Shown here one piece after another: positions 42,523-51,366 of a stretch of DNA of 64,000 nt. Made by a program: the position numbers and the translations under genes. Numbering within the stretch: position 1 is the first letter of the stretch; each line of letters starts with the position of its first letter. The notes beneath the pieces were generated by a model that saw only the letters and a list, made by a program, of their open reading frames with translations, was not told the origin of the DNA and ran no database searches. The stretch comes from Limosilactobacillus panis (GTDB taxonomy: Bacteria; Bacillota; Bacilli; Lactobacillales; Lactobacillaceae). The stretch spans positions 1,178,001 to 1,242,000 of the forward strand of contig NZ_CP081855.1 of the NCBI RefSeq assembly GCF_019797825.1, read 5' to 3'.

Positions 42523-44320
42523 TTGCTACTAATTCCCTTACCTTAACCAATAATGTCTCTCGACATGTTGTAAAATCAGATAAATCAGAATATTCGTCTA
42601 AGACATCGATAATTTTCCCTTTTAATTTTTGATCTTTTTCATTAAGAGACATTAATGGAGAAAGCATAGTATCTGTCCCACGTAATTTGGTAAGTATTCG
42701 TTCAGAGGTCTGCCAATCCACTGCTTTGTCTAACTTATCATAATAGTTAGAAGGCAACTTATTTAAGAAGTTTTCTATTGACTTTATATTTCGCCAACTG
42801 ATTCCAACGTTGGGAAGAACTTGATTTATAGTCTTGTGTAGATCCCAGAAGAATTCTAACTGTTCTTTATTTAAGCTTACCCCATGAGCAGAGTAATTTA
42901 GCAGCTTCACTGGAAACTTTCGCCAAGACTTTTCTTCTTGTTTTTGTTTTAAATTCTCTACCTTCATATCTTCACGTTTATAAAACGGAAGAGTTTTTAA
43001 TTGTATAACATTAGCTCTATCCAACAACTTATCCGACAATTCAAACGTTGACTCATCAATATTCATTGTTCCAATAAACCTTACGTTTTCAGGAATTAAA
43101 AGTTTAGGTGGATATATTGCACTATTGTATAATCTGGCTTCTAAATATTTATTGTATAAAGTTAGATATCGCTCATTGCTATCTCTTTCTAAGACAGACA
43201 AGAATTGTGAAAAATAATACTCAATTCTTGATAAATTCATTTCATCTAAGACAATTAGATAAATCTGATTGCTGTCTTTCTCTGCTTTCAGTAATGTATC
43301 AACTAATCCAGAATCACTTGGGCGATAATTATTATTCATTGTATCAGCAAAGCCAAGTAAATCAGCATCATCTTGCCATGATGGCTTCACAGATATAAAC
43401 TTAAATTGATCAGAGGCTTCATCAATCCCCAATGCTTCTGCATATGCACGAATTATTCTGGACTTTCCTGTACCGCTAAGCCCTGCAAGAATAGTTAGTA
43501 GATTCGACTTAATAGATGTGTGAAAGTTAACAATGTCATCTTCATCAAGAAGAAGGTGATACTTAGATGACCTAATCACACTATTAAATTGATCTAAAAA
43601 TAATAGATCCGTATCTTGGGTCTTATTAGTATCAGTCGCATCACTTTCTTCTCCAACTAATAGAGTTGTAAAACTTGCAAAATTTTCTAGCTGATTTTCT
43701 TCCTCCCTTAAGTACCGTGTTGGAATAAACATAATATTATGTCTTGTATCGCCATCACCATTATCGTAATAGTAATTATCCATTTTAGAATTTCGATTAA
43801 TCTTACGTACTGTAATTGGATTATTTTTGTTGGGCGTTTGATATTGAATACTCTCTATACCATCAGTACTTACCGCTGTGACATCTTCGTATAGCATCAA
43901 AGATGAATTACTATCTTCAGAAACCATAAATGAACTAATACTATCTTTTTTATTACTTATCATACTTACAGTATGAGACAAGATTGTCTCTCCTGCTAAT
44001 AATTTATCAGTAATTTTCTTAGAGTTATTTCTCTCATCAGATAATATTGGTACTTCCTCAAAAGTATCATTTACTGAAAAGTCACTATTTTTAATATGAG
44101 TCTTAATATCGTAAGCAAATAAATTTTTCTTGTCAGTACTATTAATTTTAAAAATGAAAAGTTTATTTCTTAAGTACTCTTCTAAGGTTTCTCTTCTGGT
44201 ATCCTTGTCATCGTAAAAATTATCTTGGAAGCCTAACTTTTCAAGTTCATTAGGATATACGTGAATCTGAGAGTTTTGATATTCTTTTTCCAATGAATTT
44301 AGTATCCGTAAATTAAACAT
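42506..44320 (-). CDS. McrB-like AAA+ GTPase subunit
   Basis: 604 residues: variable N-terminal region (1-240, no recognised modified-base-binding fold), then an AAA+ motor with Walker A ILAGLSGTGKSRII (280-287), Walker B YLIVLDEMNLSRIEYYFSQF (354-370), the McrB GTPase signature MNIDEST (MNxxD, 419-423) and the arginine-finger segment DKLLDRANVIQ. The N-terminal part probably determines target recognition. ATG shares its A with the stop of the 31-codon ORF (TAATG). Confidence 0.85.
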   Translation of the reverse strand: MFNLRILNSLEKEYQNSQIHVYPNELEKLGFQDNFYDDKDTRRETLEEYLRNKLFIFKINSTDKKNLFAYDIKTHIKNSDFSVNDTFEEVPILSDERNNSKKITDKLLAGETILSHTVSMISNKKDSISSFMVSEDSNSSLMLYEDVTAVSTDGIESIQYQTPNKNNPITVRKINRNSKMDNYYYDNGDGDTRHNIMFIPTRYLREEENQLENFASFTTLLVGEESDATDTNKTQDTDLLFLDQFNSVIRSSKYHLLLDEDDIVNFHTSIKSNLLTILAGLSGTGKSRIIRAYAEALGIDEASDQFKFISVKPSWQDDADLLGFADTMNNNYRPSDSGLVDTLLKAEKDSNQIYLIVLDEMNLSRIEYYFSQFLSVLERDSNERYLTLYNKYLEARLYNSAIYPPKLLIPENVRFIGTMNIDESTFELSDKLLDRANVIQLKTLPFYKREDMKVENLKQKQEEKSWRKFPVKLLNYSAHGVSLNKEQLEFFWDLHKTINQVLPNVGISWRNIKSIENFLNKLPSNYYDKLDKAVDWQTSERILTKLRGTDTMLSPLMSLNEKDQKLKGKIIDVLDEYSDLSDFTTCRETLLVKVRELVANGYAR

Positions 44321-44415
44321 TATATCCTCATTTTTATCAAAAAGACACCTCCATCATCGGAAATATTCCCATAATTATCTGCATGATTCCATGCACCGAT
44401 AAATAGTTGACTCAT
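44320..44415 (-). CDS. 31-residue micro-ORF coupled between coiled-coil and McrB-like genes
   Basis: ATG 44415 overlaps the stop of the coiled-coil gene as TAATG, and its own stop overlaps the next ATG at 44320 in the same way. Sequence starts MSQLFIGAWNHADNYGNISD and ends GVFLIKMRI. This perfect double coupling fills the gap exactly and suggests it is translated, either as a peptide or to carry ribosomes to the McrB-like gene. No homology recognised. Confidence 0.6.
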   Translation of the reverse strand: MSQLFIGAWNHADNYGNISDDGGVFLIKMRI

Positions 44416-45491
44416 TATTTTTCCTCATTTCCATTTAACATTTGTTCTAATTCATTTATGTTGTCTATATAAGCTAAGTGATTTTCTCCAGCTTTATTAA
44501 TTAGCTCTATAATATCTTTTCTAGTCACTTCACCATTAAAAATAATAATTTTTTCGTATGCAGTTAATGGATCATCTAACTTTGAAATCAAATTATCAAT
44601 TGATACATAGCTTATTATTTGACTATCTTTTACGCTCATATATGTACTATTAACCGCAATTTGTAGCCTGGCTGTTCTTGGAATTTTTATTGAACCATAT
44701 TTAAATCCAATCGGCATACCAATTAGTATGTAATTTCTAGCCGCCAACCGGTCTATTTGCTCTTGAAGTTTCACAGTTTCTTCTCGTAAATTAGTATTTT
44801 CCTCTTTTAAAGTTTTCTCATTTCTTAGAGTTACTTTTAATTTTGACTTTAGTGATGTGATTTCTTTTATATATATGCCATTAACATTCCTTGAGCTATT
44901 TTTCAAAGTCAACTTAGATTTTAAGTCAGATATATTATCAGCCATTTTTTTGATTTGCTCATTTTGGCTAGTGATAAGCTGACTATTCTCTGAATTTATA
45001 CCTTCTAGCTGATCAACTTTTACCTGCATCTTTTTTACAACTACTGCTTCAGACTGATATTTATTATTTAAGCTAACTATTTTATCTTTCTGCTTTTCAA
45101 TAACCTTTTCTAAGTGCTTGTTATCATTTTTTTTAACTGATTTTTGCCCTGTATCATTTGATATTTCCTTGCTATTTGATTTAATATATTTACTTTTGTA
45201 CAAATTGAATGTCTCACTATCTTTTTTTAGGTAAGCTCTGCATAGTAGAGAAATAGTGTCATTGTTTTCGGAATTATTATTACCAATAGTACTTACTTCA
45301 CTAATTATTGCCTTAAGCACTTTGGGTGCTACGTTATTTTGAATTTTTTTATTTATCAAAAATGCTCTATATTGAGCATTTATTTTTTTTGAGGGTGACC
45401 CTAATTGCCCACCAGAATTTCTGATAATATTTATAAAGTTTCTATCTGGCATAATATTAAGTAAAAAATTCAGTCTATCATCGATTTTCAC
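44415..45491 (-). CDS. Coiled-coil protein of the McrBC-like operon
   Basis: 358 residues. N-terminal helical part (1-110), long coiled coil about 120-260 (KNDNKHLEKVIEKQKDKIVS; NTNLREETVKLQEQIDRLAA), then a small alpha/beta C-terminal domain (YEKIIIFNGEVTRKDIIEL). The ribosome site AGAGGAG lies inside the frame that opens at ATG 45518, so GTG 45491 is preferred. Coiled-coil partners are known from several McrBC-derived systems (e.g. CoCoNuTs), but no shared domain was identified. First gene of the operon. Confidence 0.65.
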   Translation of the reverse strand: MKIDDRLNFLLNIMPDRNFINIIRNSGGQLGSPSKKINAQYRAFLINKKIQNNVAPKVLKAIISEVSTIGNNNSENNDTISLLCRAYLKKDSETFNLYKSKYIKSNSKEISNDTGQKSVKKNDNKHLEKVIEKQKDKIVSLNNKYQSEAVVVKKMQVKVDQLEGINSENSQLITSQNEQIKKMADNISDLKSKLTLKNSSRNVNGIYIKEITSLKSKLKVTLRNEKTLKEENTNLREETVKLQEQIDRLAARNYILIGMPIGFKYGSIKIPRTARLQIAVNSTYMSVKDSQIISYVSIDNLISKLDDPLTAYEKIIIFNGEVTRKDIIELINKAGENHLAYIDNINELEQMLNGNEEK

Positions 45492-45571
45492 CAAATATAC
45501 TCCTCTCATAAGTGACATATTTAACTAACATAATTATCATAACCTACTTGAAACACGTTTTAAATGTAAAC

Positions 45572-45591
45572 CCTTAAAAATGCTTTTAAGG
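45572..45591. promoter_or_regulatory. Palindrome upstream of the defence operon
   Basis: CCTTAAAA-ATGC-TTTTAAGG, eight-base perfect arms, about 80 bases upstream of the coiled-coil gene between AT-rich promoter-like sequence and the IS4 end. It may be an operator or a short hairpin. Confidence 0.4.
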
Positions 45592-45630
45592 ATCAACTAC
45601 CTAAGAAAATATACAAACTTATTGTATTAC

Positions 45631-47192
45631 CTGAAACTTGAAAGCTAATAATCACGCCAAAGGCGTGTGGTTATTGGCTTTTTTGGCAAAAAAATAAACG
45701 CAAGCTCTCCTGCGTTGTATACTTTAGTCGACCAAAACCAAGATACAAAGGAGACTTACGTCATGAATATTATAAGACAAAAAAATACAGAAAACGAGCT
45801 TCACAATATTGTTCATCAATTTACTTCCCTCATTGGTCTATCTAAACTCACCAAGTTGGTGAATTATCGCCGGAATTCAGAAATCAGCTTGATGAAGGTC
45901 ATTGAATGGCTGCTCACGACAAAGTTCCTGGGACGCTCGCTTTATCGAGCCCATGAAACACCTAACTTTACCAGTCGCACCGTCAGAAATAATTTGAACG
46001 ATGGCCGGATCAATTGGCAACGCTTGATTTGTCAAGTTGGGAGTCATTTAATCAAGCATTTACGACCGTTTATTGACCGCCGGCGGCGGTTAGCATTGAT
46101 CATTGACGATACACTCTTTTCCCGTGAGTACGCCACCCAAACCGAATTACTAGCGCGAGTCTTTGACCATGACAAACAGTTATATATTAAGGGATACCGG
46201 GCTTTAACTTTGGGTTGGAGTGACGCCAATACATTCTTACCGATCAACTTTGCATTAATGTCTTCCAAGAAGCCACAAAACGTCCTTGGAAAATCAGCTA
46301 AAACAACCGATCAACGAACAATTGCTGGCCGGAGACGTCGCCAAGCACAGCAAAAAATGAACCTCGTTTCATTGCAACTTGTCAAGCAAGCCCTCGCAAA
46401 TGGCGTTCTGGCTGACTATGTGTTATTTGATAGCTGGTATAGCTCACCAAAAATGTTCTATGAATTAACCAAGTTGGGATTAAACGGCGTGGGCATGCTT
46501 AAACGGTCCAGCAAAATTTACTATCAATATCGCGGACGGCAATATTCAGTTAAAACATTATACAAGCGACTGCAGGCCTCAAAATATCAACCCAAGCAAG
46601 CTTATCAATACAGCTGCTTTGTCGAAGCGCACGTCGGGAACCAAAAATTCAAGCTTCGCTTGGTATTTGTGGCTAATCGGGCCCGTCAAGATGACTACCT
46701 AGTACTGGCAACGACTCAGTTAGGCCTTCAGCCACAAGCGATCATTCAACTATACGCCCGAAGATGGCAAATTGAGAATTACTTTAAAGTTGCCAAGCAA
46801 TACTTGCGGCTCGACAAATCACAAGTTCAAAATTATGACGGGCTTTGTGGCCATTTAGCAATTGTCATGATGACTTATGACCTATTAGCTTGGCAGGAAC
46901 GGCAAAATCAGGATGATCGCACCATTGGGGATTTATTCTTTATAATGAACGAAGCCATGCCAGATATTGAGTTGTCTCAAGCACTGGTATGGCTTCTAAA
47001 TTCGTTAAAAACGATTATTAATCATGAAGTTTATGCAAGAAGAGCCCAAATTATTCAGATGATGAATCAGTTCTTCACATTTTTGCCGAAACGGTTAGTT
47101 TCGCTGTTAACAGCAAGCTAAATGGTTAAATTAATTAAAATATGCCCTGTGATACCAAGGGATCAGTCTGTCTTCATACTTTCAAGTTTCAG
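45631..47192 (+). mobile_element. IS4-family insertion sequence, copy B
   Basis: 1562 bp, same ends as copy A (CTGAAACTTGAAAG at 45631; CTTTCAAGTTTCAG ending 47192), same orientation, flanked by TATTAC on both sides. Almost identical to copy A, so transposition or duplication was recent. Confidence 0.93.
45763..47121 (+). CDS. IS4-family transposase (copy B)
   Basis: 452 residues, intact DDE and YREK (YARRWQIENYFKVAK). Differences from copy A: ALIIDD for TLIIDD, SVKTLY for SVKALY, LQPQAII for LQPQEII. Expected to be active and able to mobilise both copies. Confidence 0.92.
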   Translation: MNIIRQKNTENELHNIVHQFTSLIGLSKLTKLVNYRRNSEISLMKVIEWLLTTKFLGRSLYRAHETPNFTSRTVRNNLNDGRINWQRLICQVGSHLIKHLRPFIDRRRRLALIIDDTLFSREYATQTELLARVFDHDKQLYIKGYRALTLGWSDANTFLPINFALMSSKKPQNVLGKSAKTTDQRTIAGRRRRQAQQKMNLVSLQLVKQALANGVLADYVLFDSWYSSPKMFYELTKLGLNGVGMLKRSSKIYYQYRGRQYSVKTLYKRLQASKYQPKQAYQYSCFVEAHVGNQKFKLRLVFVANRARQDDYLVLATTQLGLQPQAIIQLYARRWQIENYFKVAKQYLRLDKSQVQNYDGLCGHLAIVMMTYDLLAWQERQNQDDRTIGDLFFIMNEAMPDIELSQALVWLLNSLKTIINHEVYARRAQIIQMMNQFFTFLPKRLVSLLTAS

Positions 47193-47558
47193 TATTACGT
47201 AAAAAACCTCACCATATTCCTATTGTACGTATGGCCATTCAATTAGTTTTTATCAAATCTTAGTAAGGAATATTATTATATTCGTTACTTTATTACCACT
47301 GCTAACAAAATTAGATTAATTAGTATTTCCATCATCAAAAAAGTGGCTACACCTAAATTTACTCATACAAGCGCTTTACCTCTGGCGGGATTGGAGGTTC
47401 ACATTAATTTCCTTAGAGAATCAAGCAACCAATAATGTTGATGATTGGAGTATCTCATTGCTGATAAAACAATTACTAAACAGTAGCAAGGCCACTCCAA
47501 TTAGCGTCCAAATAAGTTTCCTGACTCTTTTGTCTATATCTATTTCCCCTACTAGTTT
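47193..47558. other. Intergenic region with possible small membrane-protein fragment
   Basis: Between IS4 copy B and the IS66 left end. On the minus strand a frame IDIDKRVRKLIWTLIGVALL continues hydrophobic for about 39 codons to TGA near 47430, but has no ATG; it may be a fragment of a small membrane protein cut by the IS66 insertion. Nothing else recognised. Confidence 0.3.
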
Positions 47559-47595
47559 GTAAGCAGTCAATAACGATACGTATTGAAAACAAGTG

Positions 47596-47635
47596 AAAGG
47601 GCGTGAGCCGCGGCTTCTTGCGGTTCACGCCCTTT
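47596..47635 (-). terminator. Hairpin at the end of IS66 tnpC
   Basis: AAAGGGCGTGAGCCGC, loop, GCGGTTCACGCCCTTT. The strong stem overlaps the last codons of tnpC; the T tract is weak. Confidence 0.7.
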
Positions 47636-49178
47636 CTTTAGTTACGACATACTCGTTGCACTTCTTCTGCCCATGGTAAAAAACCTCAATGTTGCTACTT
47701 TTCTGGTTGGGTAGTCGATCAAACAGGTATTTGAAATACTTATATACATTTAGTTTATTAATTTTCGCTGTTGCCACTAACGTGTAATAAATCGCATTGG
47801 CTTCAGCTCCACGAATGCTTTTCGCAAACAAGCAGTTCTTACGAACCAAGGTTGTAAAACGGATCTCTCCTTCTAGCGAGTTATTGCTTAGGGGGATTTG
47901 TCCATTTTCAAAAATCCGATATACTCTTGTCCGAAGCTTTAAGGCATTCTTGATGGCTGCACATAGCCGGCCCTGTGGTGAAGTGATACTTCCCAAGTAC
48001 TGGTAAAACCTATCAAGCAACGGTTTCACATGAGTAATTCTTTGCTGCCGCTTTTCCTCTTCAGTTTGATATACTAATCCGTTTTCCTTATGGAAAACGG
48101 CCCCGAGTAGTTTTACCGCATGGAGAGCTTTCGAATACTTTAATTGCTCCTTACTCAGTAATTTAGTGATTCGAATAAACTCCCGACGAATATGAACCAA
48201 GCATGAGCCAAATCGGGCATTGGGATATAAACGATTACTGTAACCGCCATAGCCATCACACATGATAAAGCCCGGATAGTCCTGTCCGATAATATCGCCA
48301 ATTACTTTTCCTGAGCGTGTATTACGATAGTGAAAAATCACCATATGATGACGACTAAATTCGCTCGTCGTCTTGGTTGCCCAAAAATAGCTGGTGTTTT
48401 TAGCTTCATCAATGACCTTAAATGGCGTTTCATCCATTTGAATTACGTTTTCACCTTGCATTAATTGGGTTAGCCGGTCATACAGTGGCCTCAAGTATGT
48501 TTGACTAACTGTAATGATATTAGTTGCGAGTTGACGACCACTAACTGGCAAACCAACGGCTTGCCAGAGCTTTACTTGTCGATGAAAGGGTAAAGCTAAG
48601 GCAAATTTATATTCAGCTACTTTAGCCAAGATACTGCTAGAAACATAGCTGTGTGGTAATAACGACTGTGGCATCTCGCTACTAATGATGATATCTTTAC
48701 CATCTTCGTCACAGTCATTACACTTATAGCTTTCTTGGTATAAATTCACACAATATAACTCGGCTGGCTTCAGCCGGACTTCGCGGCTATACAAATGATT
48801 ACCAATCTTTTTCATCTGTTCATGGCACTTTGGACAATTCATATTAGTTAAATGAATCGTCTTATCCACTTGAGGTAAACCATCCAAAAAAGCGGTCCGC
48901 TGACCAGAAGACTTGGCTTTCCGGTGACGCACCACTTGTTTTGTCTGCTTTTCAATCACTTCCGTGATTGAAACATTAGAATCTTGCAGCTGAGCTAGTT
49001 CATCATCACTAAACAGTGATTGCTGACCATCAACTACGGACTCAATTACTTCAGTTTTTTTCCCAAACATTTGGTTTTGCTGAAGCTTAATAATCGCTGT
49101 CAACTTATTAACCTGATCCTTCAAAGCTTTGATCTGCTGCTTAAGCTCTCGATTCTCTTCTACTAAACTCTTACTCAT
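47625..49178 (-). CDS. tnpC: IS66-family transposase TnpC
   Basis: 517 residues: N-terminal leucine-zipper-like part (ENRELKQQIKALKDQVNKL), zinc-finger-like region (MNCPKCHEQMKKIG; SYKCNDCDEDG), DDE core with VIQMDETPFKV, IMCDGYGGYSNRL and the C-terminal LSNNSLEGEIRFTTLVRKNC. GGGAGGTGACG precedes the ATG. Complete, but its partners TnpA and TnpB are defective here. Confidence 0.92.
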   Translation of the reverse strand: MSKSLVEENRELKQQIKALKDQVNKLTAIIKLQQNQMFGKKTEVIESVVDGQQSLFSDDELAQLQDSNVSITEVIEKQTKQVVRHRKAKSSGQRTAFLDGLPQVDKTIHLTNMNCPKCHEQMKKIGNHLYSREVRLKPAELYCVNLYQESYKCNDCDEDGKDIIISSEMPQSLLPHSYVSSSILAKVAEYKFALALPFHRQVKLWQAVGLPVSGRQLATNIITVSQTYLRPLYDRLTQLMQGENVIQMDETPFKVIDEAKNTSYFWATKTTSEFSRHHMVIFHYRNTRSGKVIGDIIGQDYPGFIMCDGYGGYSNRLYPNARFGSCLVHIRREFIRITKLLSKEQLKYSKALHAVKLLGAVFHKENGLVYQTEEEKRQQRITHVKPLLDRFYQYLGSITSPQGRLCAAIKNALKLRTRVYRIFENGQIPLSNNSLEGEIRFTTLVRKNCLFAKSIRGAEANAIYYTLVATAKINKLNVYKYFKYLFDRLPNQKSSNIEVFYHGQKKCNEYVVTKERA

Positions 49179-49249
49179 AGTACGTCACCTCCCTTTAAAT
49201 TATTCTTCGGTAATTATATCAAAGAACAACGATTTTAAACAGAGGTAAT

Positions 49250-49605
49250 TCAATAAAAGGTACCTGGTTGGGCAGCTTTGATCCGACGAACTGGCAACGG
49301 GTTTAAACCTTTCAATAACCAATCCAATTGCCTAGCTGATAACTCTTTAGCTTCACTACTATGTCTTGGCCAGCTCAAATGACCATTCTCAAAACGCTTA
49401 TAGAGTAGAATAAAACCTTACCGTCCCAAAGTAACCCTTTGAACCGATCATTACGTGACCCGCAAAAGAGGAACAGAGAATTATCGTATAACTCTAGTCC
49501 ATAATTTTCCGCGATAACCATCGCCAGCCCATCAATTCCTTTACGTAAATCAGTTTTCCCGCAAACCAGATAAACGTGGTCTGGATCGTGCCAGTTAATG
49601 AGCAT
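49250..49605 (-). pseudogene. tnpB: IS66 TnpB (Orf2), frameshifted
   Basis: Starts MLINWHDPDHVYLVCGKTDL RKGIDGLA-type TnpB. After GLLWDGK a missing G (near 49417) shifts the frame; the correct continuation GFILLYKRFENGHLSWPRHS runs on in the next frame to a TGA at 49250. About 118 codons in total. Confidence 0.85.
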
Positions 49606-49660
49606 AATGCACCACAGCCTTCACAACCTCGGCCGCAAGGCTGGGATTGGTCGACCGCGC
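49595..49660 (-). pseudogene. tnpA: IS66 TnpA C-terminal scrap
   Basis: Frame TNPSLAAEVVKAVVHYAH ending TAA, overlapping the tnpB start by the usual few bases. An in-frame stop and then the inverted repeat follow, so the rest of tnpA was deleted. Confidence 0.7.
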
Positions 49661-49700
49661 CTAGACGTATCGTTATTGACTACTTACGGTACTACATAAT

Positions 49701-49799
49701 CAAGCAGCGACAGAGACAATTTTAGATCGTCTAGTCTACCACTCACATGTGATTAAGATCAAAGGCAAGTCATATCGACTAGCAACTGCCAATTCCTAA
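49701..49799 (+). pseudogene. istB: IS21-family IstB C-terminal remnant
   Basis: Plus-strand frame QAATETILDRLVYHSHVIKI, continuing to SYRLATANS and TAA, is the conserved end of the IS21 helper ATPase IstB. Nothing upstream belongs to it; it lies just outside the IS66 right end, evidence of an older IS21 element destroyed by later insertions. Confidence 0.7.
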
Positions 49800-49925
49800 A
49801 CCGCCCAAATCATACAATTTTATTTCGCCTTTTTATAACATTTTTGAACCGCCCTTGACAGATAAAAGCTTTTAATAAGATTTTTTAACTTGCTAACTGT
49901 TCTTATTGCATCTTAAAAACAGATT

Positions 49926-51353
49926 TTATATCTTAATCTTTTCTTTTATATATTCAACTACTTTATGTTCAAGCAACTCTGTTATTCCAAAATATACAAT
50001 CAAGTACAGTATCAAAGATATAATTGGATTCTTGATTAAAGTAACAAATTCAAATACCAAAGTCATTAATAACATATAAAACGTGTTTTTATTTCTCTCT
50101 ATAGTATATCTTTTATACAAATAACTATTACTTAATAAATACCATATAAATAGGACTACAAGAGATGATATTGCAATAGCATATGGATCCTTAAAAATAA
50201 AATAAGCAAGATAATTAAGAACTATAGCTAATATTAAAACACCAATCCCTAAAGCCAAATATTTCATAGAATTATTGGTTATCTTAAAGTAATTAAAAAT
50301 AACTAAAGAAATACAACTAGTTATTCCTACCCCAGGTAACAATATTCTAAAAAAAGCAAGTGAACCTATATATTCAGGTAAAACAATTCTTACAAAAACT
50401 TGTACAGGGAAATATATAGCAATTAAAAAATACATTAATCCAAGAATATAGCTAATGTTTAATCCATAATTTTTTATAGCATTTGATATCTCCTGCTTAT
50501 TTAGATAGGGAAATATTACAGTTGATACAGCTGTTACAACTGTTGTCGTTAGTGATATTAAACTATAAGCAAAAGAATACTCGCCGAATATTTTATTATT
50601 AAAAAATATAGAAATATATTGATTATCCAAATTTAAAATTAGATTACTTATTTGGTAAGAAATAGTAACCGGAAAGCCAATTTTAAATAGCATTAGAATC
50701 GTCTTTTTCATTTTTCCTAAGGATAAAGCTTCACCAAATACTAAATCATGATATCTAAACATATAAGTAAATAAAATAATCAAATACGTAATTATAAAGC
50801 AATAAGTATACTGCCTATAATTTACATAATTTATTGCTTTAATCTTAATTAAGAATAATAACACTATAATTATGACTGAAGTGGAGATTGCTTGAAGCAT
50901 ATTTACTCTGGATAAGAAGCCAAAATCCATTATAGCTTGAGTAAAAAATTGAAAATAAGTAAAGGTATTTAAAATAAAAGAATAGACTCCCACAGCAATA
51001 AATATAAATCTATATATATCATTAGGGATGAACAAACTGCAAATAACTAAGATTGAACTTACAACTAGCTCCAAAGATATAAAGAAACGTGTTATACATC
51101 TAAGCTTTCTTTTATCAATTTCACAATAATTTTCTCCACCAAAATGTAATAATATACCATCAACAAACCCAAAATGAAGTAGTGCACCATAGACACTATA
51201 CAACATAAATAATTTATAATATCCATATTGTTCTACTCCTAATATTTTGGGAAGGATAAGGCCCACTAATATACTACTCAATAAAAGAGCAGAATTACTT
51301 ATAATAACCCTAATAGTATTTTTAAAGAAGTCATTATTCTGTTTATGCTCCAT
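49926..51353 (-). CDS. wzx: Wzx-type polysaccharide flippase
   Basis: 475 residues, about 12-14 transmembrane helices, MATE/MVF-type start (IRVIISNSALLLSSILVGLILPKILGVEQYG), typical of O-antigen/EPS repeat-unit flippases that move undecaprenyl-linked units across the membrane. ATG with AAGGAG. Last gene of the EPS cluster, AT-rich. The partner polymerase lies at 58682-59743. Confidence 0.88.
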   Translation of the reverse strand: MEHKQNNDFFKNTIRVIISNSALLLSSILVGLILPKILGVEQYGYYKLFMLYSVYGALLHFGFVDGILLHFGGENYCEIDKRKLRCITRFFISLELVVSSILVICSLFIPNDIYRFIFIAVGVYSFILNTFTYFQFFTQAIMDFGFLSRVNMLQAISTSVIIIVLLFLIKIKAINYVNYRQYTYCFIITYLIILFTYMFRYHDLVFGEALSLGKMKKTILMLFKIGFPVTISYQISNLILNLDNQYISIFFNNKIFGEYSFAYSLISLTTTVVTAVSTVIFPYLNKQEISNAIKNYGLNISYILGLMYFLIAIYFPVQVFVRIVLPEYIGSLAFFRILLPGVGITSCISLVIFNYFKITNNSMKYLALGIGVLILAIVLNYLAYFIFKDPYAIAISSLVVLFIWYLLSNSYLYKRYTIERNKNTFYMLLMTLVFEFVTLIKNPIISLILYLIVYFGITELLEHKVVEYIKEKIKI

Positions 51354-51366
51354 ATTTTCTCCTTAA

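Larger units (their letters stand above)
47559..49687 (-). mobile_element. IS66-family element with deleted tnpA
   Basis: Inverted repeats GTAAGCAGTCAATAACG (from 47559) and its counterpart ending ATTGACTACTTAC at 49687; IS66 ends begin GTAA as here. 2129 bp, shorter than complete IS66 elements because only about the last 20 codons of tnpA remain next to the right end. tnpB is frameshifted, tnpC intact. No 8-base target duplication is seen (ACTAGTTT versus GGTACTAC), so flanks have been rearranged. Confidence 0.82.

Noticed and set aside
33010..47192. Simple composite transposon carrying only the defence genes
   Set aside because: The interval also contains resident-type GC-rich remnants (uxaA, GH43), and no common outer target duplication is visible, so the two IS copies more likely inserted independently.
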